Positions 43,965 through 53,359 of a stretch of 64,000 bases of DNA are shown here, piece after piece. The notes beneath the pieces were generated by a model. It had not been told where the DNA came from. It worked only from the letters and a program-made list of their open reading frames with translations, and ran no database searches. Both the position numbers and the translations under genes were made by a program. Source of the DNA: Deltaproteobacteria bacterium (GTDB taxonomy: Bacteria > Desulfobacterota > Desulfobacteria > Desulfobacterales > Desulfobacteraceae); NCBI GenBank assembly GCA_013151635.1, contig JAADHV010000054.1, positions 40,272 to 104,271 on the forward strand, given 5' to 3'. Position 1 is the stretch's first letter, and each line of letters begins with the position of its first letter.

Positions 43965-45125
43965 CTAACTTTGGCGGCGAAGCCAGGAAAGTCCTTTAGT
44001 CTGTTTTTCAGCGACAGTCTCATCACCATTATTAACCGGCTGTGCCATTGTATTCTTTTCGCCGGCCTGCGCATCTTTTGTTTTTTGTTCATCCCGGGTG
44101 CTGGAAAGATATTTGGAATACCCCCATTTATACCGGCCGAATTTGCAATAACCCTGGACATTATTGAACCTTGCGTCAAAATTTTTCCCGATGGGAACAA
44201 CGTTTCCATCAATATTGGGCCCGAGATACTCTGACAGCTCAACACTTCCTCCTCCTGACAGGATAATGGAATCAATATCCCAGTCATTTTCCCACAACCT
44301 GTTAAGATCGGATGCTATTGCTGATGCCGTATGGTTGTAGACCCTTTTTTTCAGGTTTGAAATATTATATTCCTTGCCTCTTATTTTTATCATCCCGGAT
44401 TCGATAAATTTAAACATCCTGTAGAGTTCAATATTTATATTGCTTTCCTGCCTTAATTTATTGGCAATTACGGAAAAGCATTTTGAAATACCGGTATCCA
44501 TTGTGGATGACCCTCTTTCAATGTATTGAAGATGATCAAAAATGCTGAAATCTGTGGTTTTAAAACCAATATCCACGACGCCCAGCTTCTGGGTTGCAAG
44601 TCCCCTGTCTTTTATTTTTCCATTTTCATCAAAAATAAGATTGAAAATCGATCCTATGGGCTGGGGAATCACATGGATTTTATCTATGTGGACCCTTTTT
44701 GTTATATCCTTTGCGTCACTGCTGTGAAAGGTGATTTCGTGGACCCCGCGTATCATTTCCTTGAATTTTTTGCTGTCTCTTTTTAGATAGCCCACAGGTA
44801 AACCTGATACGACATTAATAGGTGCTGATGTATCAGTACATACACCTGCGGCGGCAATGGCCAGGATTTTGACAAAATCTTCAATAAGTTTTTCCTGGTC
44901 AAGGGTGAATTCACGGATATTTGACTGGAGCTCTGCATAACTTCCAAGAAAATAGGACTTGTCCTCCAAGGTGATATGCAGGTTTGAGGTTGAAGAATCT
45001 TCACCTAATAAAGACCGGAACTGGATATCCGTGGCATCTCCGATGAGTGATTTAAATATAACAGAATTTTTGCCATTATACGCTTTTGTAAAACCAAATC
45101 CCACATCGATTCCAACAATTTCCAT
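43965..45125 (-). CDS. ParM/Alp-like bacterial actin
   Basis: The 386-residue protein has the actin-fold ATPase motifs: phosphate-1 GIDVGFGFTKAYNGK at the N-terminus, phosphate-2 GVVDIGFKTTDFSIF near 205, and adenosine motif SIILSGGGSVELSEYL near 300. The overall pattern is like plasmid ParM, Alp or archaeal Ta0583-type actins rather than MreB or FtsA. The last 50 residues are a polar tail ending in a basic patch. No ParR-like adaptor is adjacent. CAGGAGGA precedes the ATG. It may form filaments, but its cargo is unknown. Confidence 0.85.
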   Translation of the reverse strand: MEIVGIDVGFGFTKAYNGKNSVIFKSLIGDATDIQFRSLLGEDSSTSNLHITLEDKSYFLGSYAELQSNIREFTLDQEKLIEDFVKILAIAAAGVCTDTSAPINVVSGLPVGYLKRDSKKFKEMIRGVHEITFHSSDAKDITKRVHIDKIHVIPQPIGSIFNLIFDENGKIKDRGLATQKLGVVDIGFKTTDFSIFDHLQYIERGSSTMDTGISKCFSVIANKLRQESNINIELYRMFKFIESGMIKIRGKEYNISNLKKRVYNHTASAIASDLNRLWENDWDIDSIILSGGGSVELSEYLGPNIDGNVVPIGKNFDARFNNVQGYCKFGRYKWGYSKYLSSTRDEQKTKDAQAGEKNTMAQPVNNGDETVAEKQTKGLSWLRRQS

Positions 45126-45241
45126 AATATTTTCCTCCTGCAGGCGTTAGGCCCTGTTACCGGATCAATCGAAGATTAACATTAGATATCATTTCAAAAC
45201 AACTTGAGTCAAGCGATAATGAAATGCTTTGGCAAGCAATC

Positions 45242-45268
45242 TTGCACTTCCTGGCAGAATAATATAAA
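45242..45268 (+). promoter_or_regulatory. possible promoter of cmoAB
   Basis: TTGCAC (45242-45247) and TATAAA (45263-45268) are separated by 15 nt, which is short, about 35 nt before the cmoA ATG. Confidence 0.35.
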
Positions 45269-45303
45269 AGTTTGAAAAATTAATTTTTTACAGGTTGAAA
45301 AAA

Positions 45304-46032
45304 ATGGGAAAAGACAGGGTGTTTGCAGGGAAAAAAAACAGGGTAAAACCTTTTGAGTTTAATAAAGAGGTGACCAAGGTCTTTGATGATATGCTTAACC
45401 GCTCCGTACCATTATATGGTGAAAGCATTAACCGCCAATCCCAGCTTGCCGGGGAATTTTACAAGAACGGCAGCAGGATTTACGATCTTGGCTGTTCCCA
45501 CGGTAACCTTGGGGTGTCGATCCTGAGTCAATTAAAGGGAAGAACCTTTTCCATGGTTGCCGTGGACAGTTCAAGGCCAATGATTGAAAAATATTCAAAA
45601 AGGCTTGAAGAATATGAGAATACAAAAGGAATTTTTCTTGTCTGCGGTTTTTTAGAAGATGTTATAATTAAAGATGCCTCAGTGGTTTTAATCAATTTGA
45701 CCTTGCAGTTTCTTGACCTTGAAAAACGTGATTATCTTATAAAAAAAATTTATCAGGGGATGAATCCAGGCGGTATTCTTGTTTTAACCGAAAAGACAAT
45801 TAATGCTTCAAAAGTATTGGATGACCTTCAAACAAAATTTTATAATGCATTTAAACTTGAAAATGGTTATTCCCGGCTTGAGATCAGTCAAAAAAGGGAC
45901 GCCCTTGAGAAAGTTCTTATCCCTGAAACCATTGAAACTCACAAAAACAGGATTTTAAACGCCGGGTTCACAACTTTTGACACCTGGCTTAAATGGTTTA
46001 ATTTTACTTCAATGATTGCGATAAAAAGATAA
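45304..46032 (+). CDS. cmoA: carboxy-S-adenosyl-L-methionine synthase
   Basis: This 242-residue SAM-fold enzyme converts SAM and prephenate to carboxy-SAM. The start region VFDDMLNRSVPLYGESI and the glycine-rich loop YDLGCSHGNLG are typical, followed by VDSSRPMIEKY and NLTLQFLD. A TTG 9 nt upstream is in frame, but AGG at 45292 fits the ATG at 45304. It is directly followed by cmoB (1 nt), and the two make 5-oxyacetyl-uridine at tRNA position 34. Confidence 0.94.
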   Translation: MGKDRVFAGKKNRVKPFEFNKEVTKVFDDMLNRSVPLYGESINRQSQLAGEFYKNGSRIYDLGCSHGNLGVSILSQLKGRTFSMVAVDSSRPMIEKYSKRLEEYENTKGIFLVCGFLEDVIIKDASVVLINLTLQFLDLEKRDYLIKKIYQGMNPGGILVLTEKTINASKVLDDLQTKFYNAFKLENGYSRLEISQKRDALEKVLIPETIETHKNRILNAGFTTFDTWLKWFNFTSMIAIKR

Positions 46033-46033
46033 A

Positions 46034-47005
46034 ATGGAAAAATTACTTCAACAACATAACCTTCTTAGAATCAACCATTGTTACAATGAGTTTGAAAAAC
46101 TGATAAAAGAAAAAAGGGCCTTTCTTGAGCAAGCTAAAGGTAATTTTTTAAAATATAAAAAAATTCTTGAAAGCATGCCTGGCTTTACCCCTTCAAATAT
46201 TGATCTTAAAAGCCGTGTCATCACCATTGGGGATGGGTCAGACCTGACACAAGACCAATCCTTTTTATTAAATGAAAAATTAGAACAGCTTTGCCCCTGG
46301 CGAAAAGGCCCGTTTAAGCTATTCGGGATTGAAATTGATTCTGAGTGGCAGTCCTGGATGAAATGGGAAAGACTTAAGAAACATATAAGCGATCTTAAAG
46401 GGCGCAAAATCCTTGATATTGGCTCCAGCAACGGGTATTACATGTTTAAAATAGCGGCCGAAAACCCATTAATGGTGTTAGGCTTAGAACCCCAAGGCTC
46501 GTTTTACTTCCAATATCTTGTCATACAGAAGTTTCTAAAACAGGATAATGTTTTCTGCCTTCCTGTCCCTCATGATCAACTGCCGGACACAGATAAGTAT
46601 TTTGATACGGTATTTTGCATGGGGGTTTTGTATCATAGGAAATCACCGGTACAAATGCTTAAGGATATTTGTGGTTCCATGAGACCCGGCGGAGAACTGG
46701 TGCTTGAAAATCTTATCCTTGATTCAAAACAGAATTTATGCCTTTTCCCGAAAGACCGGTATGCAAAAATGCGGAATGTTTTTTTTATCCCTGACCTTCT
46801 GGCAATGGAATCCTGGCTTTTACGGGCAGGATTTACAAATATCAGATGTGTGGATGTTACAAAAACTTCCATTAAAGAGCAAAGAAAAACAAGATGGATA
46901 CAAACGGAAAGCCTGGTGGATTTTCTTGAACCTGATAACCATGATAAAACAGTGGAAGGATACCCGGCACCGGTCCGGGCTATTTTCCTTGCAAATGCAA
47001 CCTGA
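46034..47005 (+). CDS. cmoB: tRNA U34 carboxymethyltransferase
   Basis: The 323-residue protein transfers the carboxymethyl group of carboxy-SAM to 5-hydroxyuridine at tRNA position 34. It has the CmoB hallmarks CPWRKGPFKLFGIEIDSEWQ, the SAM loop ILDIGSSNGYYMFK, and VFCMGVLYHRKSPVQ. It starts 1 nt after cmoA and is clearly cotranslated. Confidence 0.95.
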   Translation: MEKLLQQHNLLRINHCYNEFEKLIKEKRAFLEQAKGNFLKYKKILESMPGFTPSNIDLKSRVITIGDGSDLTQDQSFLLNEKLEQLCPWRKGPFKLFGIEIDSEWQSWMKWERLKKHISDLKGRKILDIGSSNGYYMFKIAAENPLMVLGLEPQGSFYFQYLVIQKFLKQDNVFCLPVPHDQLPDTDKYFDTVFCMGVLYHRKSPVQMLKDICGSMRPGGELVLENLILDSKQNLCLFPKDRYAKMRNVFFIPDLLAMESWLLRAGFTNIRCVDVTKTSIKEQRKTRWIQTESLVDFLEPDNHDKTVEGYPAPVRAIFLANAT

Positions 47006-47137
47006 CAAAAAATCAAAGTATTCAAGGCATATTAAAATTTTCTATAAATCTTTTCAAAACCATTGATATTAAAAATTGGAGTAAATTTTAAGAATCAGGT
47101 ATTTTATAATTTTTAATTAACCACAATGGAGATTTTT

Positions 47138-48151
47138 ATGCGTAAATTTACTCTTATGATTGCCTTTGTTCTTTTGTTTACATCTTCTTTTGCCCTGGCA
47201 GATACATCATCCGGGCGGATCACCATGGTTGTCGATCTTTCAAACCACGGGGATGCAAAAACAGCTAAATTATGGATACCATATCCTGTTTCCAATACCT
47301 TTCAGGATATTTCCAATATTTCAATTAAAGGCAGCATGTCATCATCCGGCGTGTATACGGATAAAGTCTATGGCACGCCAATGCTCTATGCGCGCTGGGA
47401 CAAAGGTGTTAAAAAGAGAACCTTGACATTTTCCTTTGATGTAACACGGCAGGAAGTTATAAGGCGGAATTTCCCGGAACAGGAAGCGTCATGGGATCCC
47501 GCAGATTATACCAAATACCTTTCTGCAACAAGATTGGGGCCCATAGACGGGGAGGTAAAACTTCTTGCTGATACTATTACAAAAGGCCAGAATACCGTGC
47601 TTGGCAAAGCAAAGGCCATTTATGACTGGACCTGTGAAAACACATACCGCAATCCTGATACCCGTGGATGTGGTTTGGGTGACATATATCGACTCCTTAA
47701 AGAACCGGGTGGAAAGTGTGCGGATATAAGCTCAATTTACGTTGCTTTGTCACGTGCGGCAGGTGTCCCGTCCCGGGAGGTATTGGGTATCAGGCAGGGC
47801 AAAAAGCCTGTACAGGATATAAGTAAATGGCAGCATTGCTGGGCTGAATTTTATCTGCCTGGTTATGGCTGGGTGCCTGTTGACCCTGCAGATGTCAGAA
47901 AGATGATGCTAAAAGAAAAATTAGGGCTTTCAGACAAAAAAACAAAATACTATCGGGATTATTTCTGGGGCGGTATTGATCCTTATCGTCTGAAGCTAAG
48001 TGAGGGAAGGGATCTTCAATTGAATCCCGCCCAGTCAGGAGAGCCTGTAAATTACCTTATGTATCCTTATGCCCAGATTGGTGAGACCACAATTGACTGG
48101 CTTGACCCTGAAAATTTTGTTTATACTATAACCTTCCGGCAGGCTCTTTAA
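47138..48151 (+). CDS. exported transglutaminase-like protein
   Basis: The protein has about 337 residues, with a Sec signal peptide (MRKFTLMIAFVLLFTSSFALA). A C-terminal transglutaminase core has Cys-194 (GGKCADISSIYVALSRAAGVP), His-233 (WQHCWAEFY) and Asp in VDPAD near 249-252. An in-frame ATG 12 nt upstream is possible, but GGAG fits the chosen start. Such periplasmic members are usually proteases or cross-linkers of unknown target. It stands alone. Confidence 0.9.
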   Translation: MRKFTLMIAFVLLFTSSFALADTSSGRITMVVDLSNHGDAKTAKLWIPYPVSNTFQDISNISIKGSMSSSGVYTDKVYGTPMLYARWDKGVKKRTLTFSFDVTRQEVIRRNFPEQEASWDPADYTKYLSATRLGPIDGEVKLLADTITKGQNTVLGKAKAIYDWTCENTYRNPDTRGCGLGDIYRLLKEPGGKCADISSIYVALSRAAGVPSREVLGIRQGKKPVQDISKWQHCWAEFYLPGYGWVPVDPADVRKMMLKEKLGLSDKKTKYYRDYFWGGIDPYRLKLSEGRDLQLNPAQSGEPVNYLMYPYAQIGETTIDWLDPENFVYTITFRQAL

Positions 48152-48175
48152 GTCCTGGCAGAAGGTTTTTTTCTG

Positions 48176-48859
48176 CTATAATAATACCGGCTGTGCCTGG
48201 TAATTTGTAATATAATATTTATTTTCTTTTTCAAAAAACACAAGGCCGTCGAGGTAGCCCACATCCCCTGCGGTTTCAGCTTTAAGTCCTAATTTAAACT
48301 CTTTTACAGGGTAAATATTCCAGTCATGGGAAACGCAGACTGCAATCTTGTTTTCTTTAAGATTTTTGATTTGTTCAATCATAAATTCACATAGAATATC
48401 TGATGTCTTTTCAGGGTTCTCCATTATACTTTCATCAATGCGCTTATCAAACCAGTTCCGCAGGAAAAGCTCATTTCCATATTTTTCAACCAGAGGAATA
48501 GTTTTTTCAATGTCCTTTACATAAAACGGCGAAAGCTTGTCATTCAAAGAATTATGTTCAAGTGTCCGGTGATTTTTTTTTGTAAACCCTTTATCTATCA
48601 GAAAGGCTGTCTCAATACATCTTCCCATAAAACTGGAACTCAATTTTGGCAATGGATTTGACCTGATTGCCTGGCCAAAATCAAAGGCAATTTTTTTTCC
48701 ATTATCCGTTAACCCCATAAAGGGTTCCAGGCTTGCGTCCTTTGTGAAAAATCTTTCCGAATGACGGATAAGAACACTTATTTTTTTTATATTGTTATCA
48801 AGTAGAAAATTGATCGTATCAATGGTTTCTTCTGTTCTGACTTCATAGTATTGTGCCAT
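48176..48859 (-). CDS. histidine phosphatase superfamily protein
   Basis: The 227-residue protein carries a phosphoglycerate-mutase-like RHSE motif (VLIRHSERF), where the first His would be phosphorylated, then GRCIETAFLI, a catalytic Glu region, and the second His in CVSHDWNI. The substrate is unknown. AAGGAG precedes the ATG. It is divergent from the arginase gene. Confidence 0.85.
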   Translation of the reverse strand: MAQYYEVRTEETIDTINFLLDNNIKKISVLIRHSERFFTKDASLEPFMGLTDNGKKIAFDFGQAIRSNPLPKLSSSFMGRCIETAFLIDKGFTKKNHRTLEHNSLNDKLSPFYVKDIEKTIPLVEKYGNELFLRNWFDKRIDESIMENPEKTSDILCEFMIEQIKNLKENKIAVCVSHDWNIYPVKEFKLGLKAETAGDVGYLDGLVFFEKENKYYITNYQAQPVLL

Positions 48860-48972
48860 TTATGAGGAACTCCTTAAAACCTTACAGGATTTTATCTTTT
48901 TGTTGAATAGTTTTCATACTCTATGCTATATGAGCTGTCAAGTTTGGAACATATCTTTAAGGAGCAATCTTA

Positions 48973-49884
48973 ATGGCAAAAAAAATCAGTATTATCGGGA
49001 TCCCCATGGATTTCGGACAGCTGCTTCGTGGCGTTGACATGGGGCCTTCCGCTGTCAGGTACACAGGTTTGATTTCAAGACTCAGGTTACTGGGTCATGA
49101 AGTAGTTGACAAAGGAGATATCAGTATTCCCATCCGGGATTGCGATATCAATGCCAGGAAGGGAGATAAGGTTTTAAAAGAAGATAAATATTTAAAAGAA
49201 ATTACCAGGATTTGCGAGTCTATATATAAGGTTGGGAAAAAGGTTGTAAAAGATGGGCATTTCCCCTTATTTATTGGCGGAGATCACTCTGTTGCCGTAG
49301 GAACGGTGGCTTCTGTAACAAACGATGAGCCCATAGGGCTTATATGGATTGATGCCCACGGGGACTTTAATACACCAGACTCTTCCCCCAGCGGGAATAT
49401 CCATGGGATGCCGCTTGCTGCCCTTATCGGGGAAGGTCACGATTCTCTTGTTAATGTTGGACGGCCAGGTGCAAAAATTCATCCTGAAAATGTGGTAATG
49501 ATTGGTCAAAGAGACCTGGATGCCGGTGAGAAAGAAAGACTGAAAAAAGCAGGTATTGCCATATTTACCATGCGGGATATTGATGAGCAGGGTATAAGTT
49601 CGGTTGCCAATAAAGCCCTTATGAAATTTATCCATTTAAAAAGAATCCATCTTACTATAGATATGGATGCTCTTGATCCTGTTGAGGCACCGGGTGTGGG
49701 AACACCTGTTCCCGGAGGGATTTCTTACCGTGAAGCCCATCTTTTAATGGAGATTCTTGCAGATTCAGGCAAAATTACCTCAATGGATCTTGTCGAGATT
49801 AATCCTATTCTTGATATTGCCAATAAAACAGCGGAACTGGCAGTGGAATTGACACTCTCAGCCTTGGGCAAGAGTATTTTGTGA
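48973..49884 (+). CDS. rocF: arginase
   Basis: The 303-residue binuclear manganese enzyme hydrolyses arginine to ornithine and urea. Metal and substrate motifs are present: [40 protein letters not shown] followed by [12 protein letters not shown], and [20 protein letters not shown]. The SPSGNIHG segment favours arginase over agmatinase. AAGGAGC precedes the ATG. The stop codon overlaps the GTG of the next gene by 4 nt. Confidence 0.93.
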   Translation: MAKKISIIGIPMDFGQLLRGVDMGPSAVRYTGLISRLRLLGHEVVDKGDISIPIRDCDINARKGDKVLKEDKYLKEITRICESIYKVGKKVVKDGHFPLFIGGDHSVAVGTVASVTNDEPIGLIWIDAHGDFNTPDSSPSGNIHGMPLAALIGEGHDSLVNVGRPGAKIHPENVVMIGQRDLDAGEKERLKKAGIAIFTMRDIDEQGISSVANKALMKFIHLKRIHLTIDMDALDPVEAPGVGTPVPGGISYREAHLLMEILADSGKITSMDLVEINPILDIANKTAELAVELTLSALGKSIL

Positions 49885-52769
49885 GCCTTGCCGAATATAT
49901 CGATTCCCTTAAAAATTATAAGGGTTTTGCAGGGGATATTGTCTGCCACAGGACCATTCCACCAATAGAGGCAGATTTTGCTTTACCTGATCCAAGATTT
50001 AAGAGCAACCTTTCGTCCATACTGAAGTCCATGGGAATTAAAAGGCTTTATTGCCATCAGAAAAAAGCCGTTGAAATGATTTTAAGCGGCATCCACACTG
50101 TTATTGCCACACCCACGGCCAGTGGCAAAAGCCTTATTTACAACCTGCCCGTGATTGATAAACTTATTGAAGAGCCACAATCCCATGCCCTTTATCTTTT
50201 TCCCCTGAAAGCCCTGGCCCGGGACCAGCTTTCCATTGTACGGAAATTTTTAAATCTTGCAGGTGAGCAAAATATAAAAGCCCCGCAATTAAAAGCTGCC
50301 GTATATGACGGTGATATTTCTTCCTACCGGAAATCAAAAATCAGGAAGGCACCCCCTCATATCCTGCTGTCAAACCCTGAGATGCTGCATCTTGCAATGC
50401 TTGCCCACCATAATCTGTGGGCAGATTTTTTTAAGAACTTAAAATACATTGTCATTGATGAGGTCCATACATACCGGGGCGTTATGGGCTCCAACATGGC
50501 CTGGGTCTTCAGAAGGCTCCAAAGGATCTGCAGGCTTTACGGATCAAACCCGGTATTTATTTTTTGTTCCGCCACCATTGCAAACCCTGAATCCCTGGCC
50601 GGAAAATTAACAGGCCTTGATGTAAGTGTTGTGGATGAATCAGGTTCCCCGGCAGGCAAAAAAGATGTTATCCTGATGAGAGGGCTTGAAGGTGCGGCCA
50701 GGACAGCGATAGCTCTGATTCATGCAGCGGTTCACAGGAAATTGAGAACAATTTGTTATACACAGTCCAGGAAAATCACGGAATTAATTGCCATCTGGGC
50801 ATCCCAGAAAGCTGTTTCATTTTCCGACAGGATAAGCGCTTACCGGGCAGGATTTTTACCAGAGGAAAGACGGGCCATTGAAAAAAAACTTGCAACAGGT
50901 GAGCTATTAGCCGTGGTGTCTACAAGTGCCCTGGAATTAGGGATTGATATTGGTAACCTTGATATATGCATACTGGTTGGATATCCGGGAACCATCATGT
51001 CCACCTGGCAGAGGGCAGGCCGGGTTGGAAGAGACGGCAAGGATTCAGCCCTGATACTGATTGCCCATGAAGATGCACTGGATCAATATTTTATCAATCA
51101 TCCCGACGTGTTTTTTAATATGCCCCCTGAAAAAGCAATTATAAATCCACAAAATCAGGTCATCCTGGAAAAGCACCTGGAATGCGCAGCAGCAGAGTTA
51201 AGTCTTGACAGGTTTGAACCCTTTCTTGATGATAACCTGGTTCAAAATGCCATATCAAAATTAGAGTATTCAGGAAAACTTTTAAGAAGCCGCAAGGGAG
51301 ACATGTGGTATGCAAACCGAAAATCCCCCCACAGGGAGGTTAACCTCAGGGGTACTGGAAACAGCCTTCCAATATTTCTTGAAAACACAAAAAAAAGCCT
51401 GGGAGAGATTGATAAGCGCAGGTCTTATTTTGAAACCCATAAGGGTGCCATATACCTTCACAGGGCTAGGTCTTATCTTATAACCAGGTTTGATTATGAA
51501 AAAGGTGTTGTTGAAGCTAAGAGAAAAGATGTGCATTATTTTACAAAGGCAAGGTCTTCAAAGTCTACAAAAATTATAAAACAGCTTGATTCATGCATGG
51601 TTAAAGGAACCAGGGTCGGGTTTGGAAAATTAATGATCGAAGAACAGGTCACAGGCTATGACAAAAGACTTGTCTCTACACAAAAATCCATAGGCATTGT
51701 ACCATTGGATTTGCCAAAGCTTGAATTTGAGACCCAGGGCCTGTGGATTGAAATTCCAGACTATGTAAGAGAGAAGATTGAATCTGAAAGGATGCATTTT
51801 ATGGGGGGTATCCATGCGCTGGAGCATGCGGCCATCGGAATCATGCCCCTTCTCGTGATGACGGACAGAAATGATCTTGGAGGGATCTCCATACCCTTTC
51901 ATTCCCAGACCGGGAAGGCGGCAGTATTTATCTATGACGGCGCTCCAGGGGGGCTTGGCTTTTCAAAACAGGCGTTTGAACATTCAAAGGAGTTTCTTGA
52001 AAAAACATTTGAGGCTATACTTTCATGCAAGTGTGAAACAGGCTGCCCTGCCTGCGTTCATTCACCCAAATGCGGATCAGGTAACAGGCCCATTGATAAA
52101 AGTTCATGTTTAAAGATCCTTGAAATGATATTAAAAGGAGATAAAAAAGAAAGATTTTATGATATTAATGAACCTTTCATAGAACAAGGCACTGAGGAGA
52201 AATCGGGTTTTAATCGAAAAACTGTCTCTAAAGAAAATTTTAGATATGGAGTGCTTGATATAGAGACCAGAAGGTCTGCCAAAGAGGTTGGCGGGTGGAA
52301 CAGGGCCGAGAAAATGGGGGTAAGTTGTGCCATACTCTATGATTCAAAAAACAATGTTTTTCAAGAATATCTTCAAAAAGACATTGAACGGCTTTGTCAT
52401 GATCTCCAAAAATTAGACCTTGTCATCGGCTTTAATATTATCCGGTTTGATTACAAGGTGTTGTCAGGACTTCTGGATTTCGATTTTCATTTACTTCCCA
52501 CTCTGGACATCCTTTTGAAAGTCCATGAAAGATTAGGGTACAGGCTTTCCTTAGATCATTTGGCGACACAGACCCTTGATGCCGGGAAAAGTGCTGATGG
52601 CCTTTTGGCATTAAAGTGGTGGAAACAAGGAAAAATTGACAAGATCATAGAGTATTGCAAACAGGATGTAAAAGTAACCCGGGATTTATATCTTTTTGGA
52701 AAAGAAAACCTGTATTTAGTCTTTAAAAACAAAGCAGGCCAACAGGTTAGAATCCCGGTTAACTTGTGA
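49881..52769 (+). CDS. DUF1998 DEAD/DEAH helicase fused to a DEDD exonuclease (MrfA-MrfB-like)
   Basis: The 962-residue protein has an SF2 helicase: Walker A TPTASGKS with Lys-83, DEVH at 193-196, [10 protein letters not shown], and [11 protein letters not shown]. Next comes a DUF1998 zinc cluster (Cys-716, 718, 722, 725, 731) as in MrfA/YprA. After a linker near 760 a C-terminal RNase-H-like exonuclease follows, with DIE at 793-795, GFNIIRFDY and [13 protein letters not shown], matching MrfB/YprB. In Bacillus these are two adjacent genes for mitomycin-damage repair. Here they are one chain. Start is GTG, overlapping arginase by 4 nt. Confidence 0.9.
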   Translation: MSLAEYIDSLKNYKGFAGDIVCHRTIPPIEADFALPDPRFKSNLSSILKSMGIKRLYCHQKKAVEMILSGIHTVIATPTASGKSLIYNLPVIDKLIEEPQSHALYLFPLKALARDQLSIVRKFLNLAGEQNIKAPQLKAAVYDGDISSYRKSKIRKAPPHILLSNPEMLHLAMLAHHNLWADFFKNLKYIVIDEVHTYRGVMGSNMAWVFRRLQRICRLYGSNPVFIFCSATIANPESLAGKLTGLDVSVVDESGSPAGKKDVILMRGLEGAARTAIALIHAAVHRKLRTICYTQSRKITELIAIWASQKAVSFSDRISAYRAGFLPEERRAIEKKLATGELLAVVSTSALELGIDIGNLDICILVGYPGTIMSTWQRAGRVGRDGKDSALILIAHEDALDQYFINHPDVFFNMPPEKAIINPQNQVILEKHLECAAAELSLDRFEPFLDDNLVQNAISKLEYSGKLLRSRKGDMWYANRKSPHREVNLRGTGNSLPIFLENTKKSLGEIDKRRSYFETHKGAIYLHRARSYLITRFDYEKGVVEAKRKDVHYFTKARSSKSTKIIKQLDSCMVKGTRVGFGKLMIEEQVTGYDKRLVSTQKSIGIVPLDLPKLEFETQGLWIEIPDYVREKIESERMHFMGGIHALEHAAIGIMPLLVMTDRNDLGGISIPFHSQTGKAAVFIYDGAPGGLGFSKQAFEHSKEFLEKTFEAILSCKCETGCPACVHSPKCGSGNRPIDKSSCLKILEMILKGDKKERFYDINEPFIEQGTEEKSGFNRKTVSKENFRYGVLDIETRRSAKEVGGWNRAEKMGVSCAILYDSKNNVFQEYLQKDIERLCHDLQKLDLVIGFNIIRFDYKVLSGLLDFDFHLLPTLDILLKVHERLGYRLSLDHLATQTLDAGKSADGLLALKWWKQGKIDKIIEYCKQDVKVTRDLYLFGKENLYLVFKNKAGQQVRIPVNL

Positions 52770-52882
52770 AAATACTTAAAAACTGTTGATTTTAGAAAAA
52801 GTCTTTATTATGTTGTCCACACTTATTCAATAGCAGATTATATGATTTTAAAAATCGGTATGGATTTTTAAAGAGGTGTAAA

Positions 52883-53338
52883 ATGAAAACTAATATTGTT
52901 ATCAGCTTGTTGTTTTTGTGTTCAATTTTTATAAGTACCGGTTTTGCACAGGACAAGGGCTATATCGGATCAAAAGCGTGCAGGGAATGCCATGAGCAGG
53001 AGTATTCCAACTATATGAAATATGCGAAAAAAGCAAGATCTTTTGAAAGCATAAAAAAGATGGAAAAAAAACTGACTGCCAAGGAGTATCAGACCTGTTT
53101 TGAGTGCCATACAACAGGTTATGGTAAAAAAGGCGGATTCGTATCAGAAGAAAAAACGCCGGAATTAAAAAATGCCGGTTGTGAAGTCTGCCACGGCCCG
53201 GGAAGTCTCCATGCTGAAAGTGAAGATCCTGATATGATTGTTTTGGATATCGGCATGGAGAAATGCAACTCATGCCATAGCAGGGACAGGGTAGAAGCCT
53301 TTGATTTTAAACCCCTGTTATTTGGCGGGGCACATTAA
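52883..53338 (+). CDS. periplasmic tetrahaem cytochrome c
   Basis: The 151-residue protein has a signal peptide ending near FAQ (about residue 23) and four CXXCH motifs, at Cys-33/36, 72/75, 100/103 and 128/131, so four c-haems in about 110 residues. The spacing resembles cytochrome c554-type proteins. It lies 21 nt upstream of a chemoreceptor that has its own CXXCH, which suggests joint redox sensing or delivery of electrons to it. Confidence 0.93.
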   Translation: MKTNIVISLLFLCSIFISTGFAQDKGYIGSKACRECHEQEYSNYMKYAKKARSFESIKKMEKKLTAKEYQTCFECHTTGYGKKGGFVSEEKTPELKNAGCEVCHGPGSLHAESEDPDMIVLDIGMEKCNSCHSRDRVEAFDFKPLLFGGAH

Positions 53339-53359
53339 AAATTTGGAGAGTTTGAGTAT

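Noticed and set aside
45231..45247. Sigma-54-like TGGC...TTGC before cmoA
   Set aside because: The GG-to-GC distance is 11, one too long for a working -24/-12 promoter.
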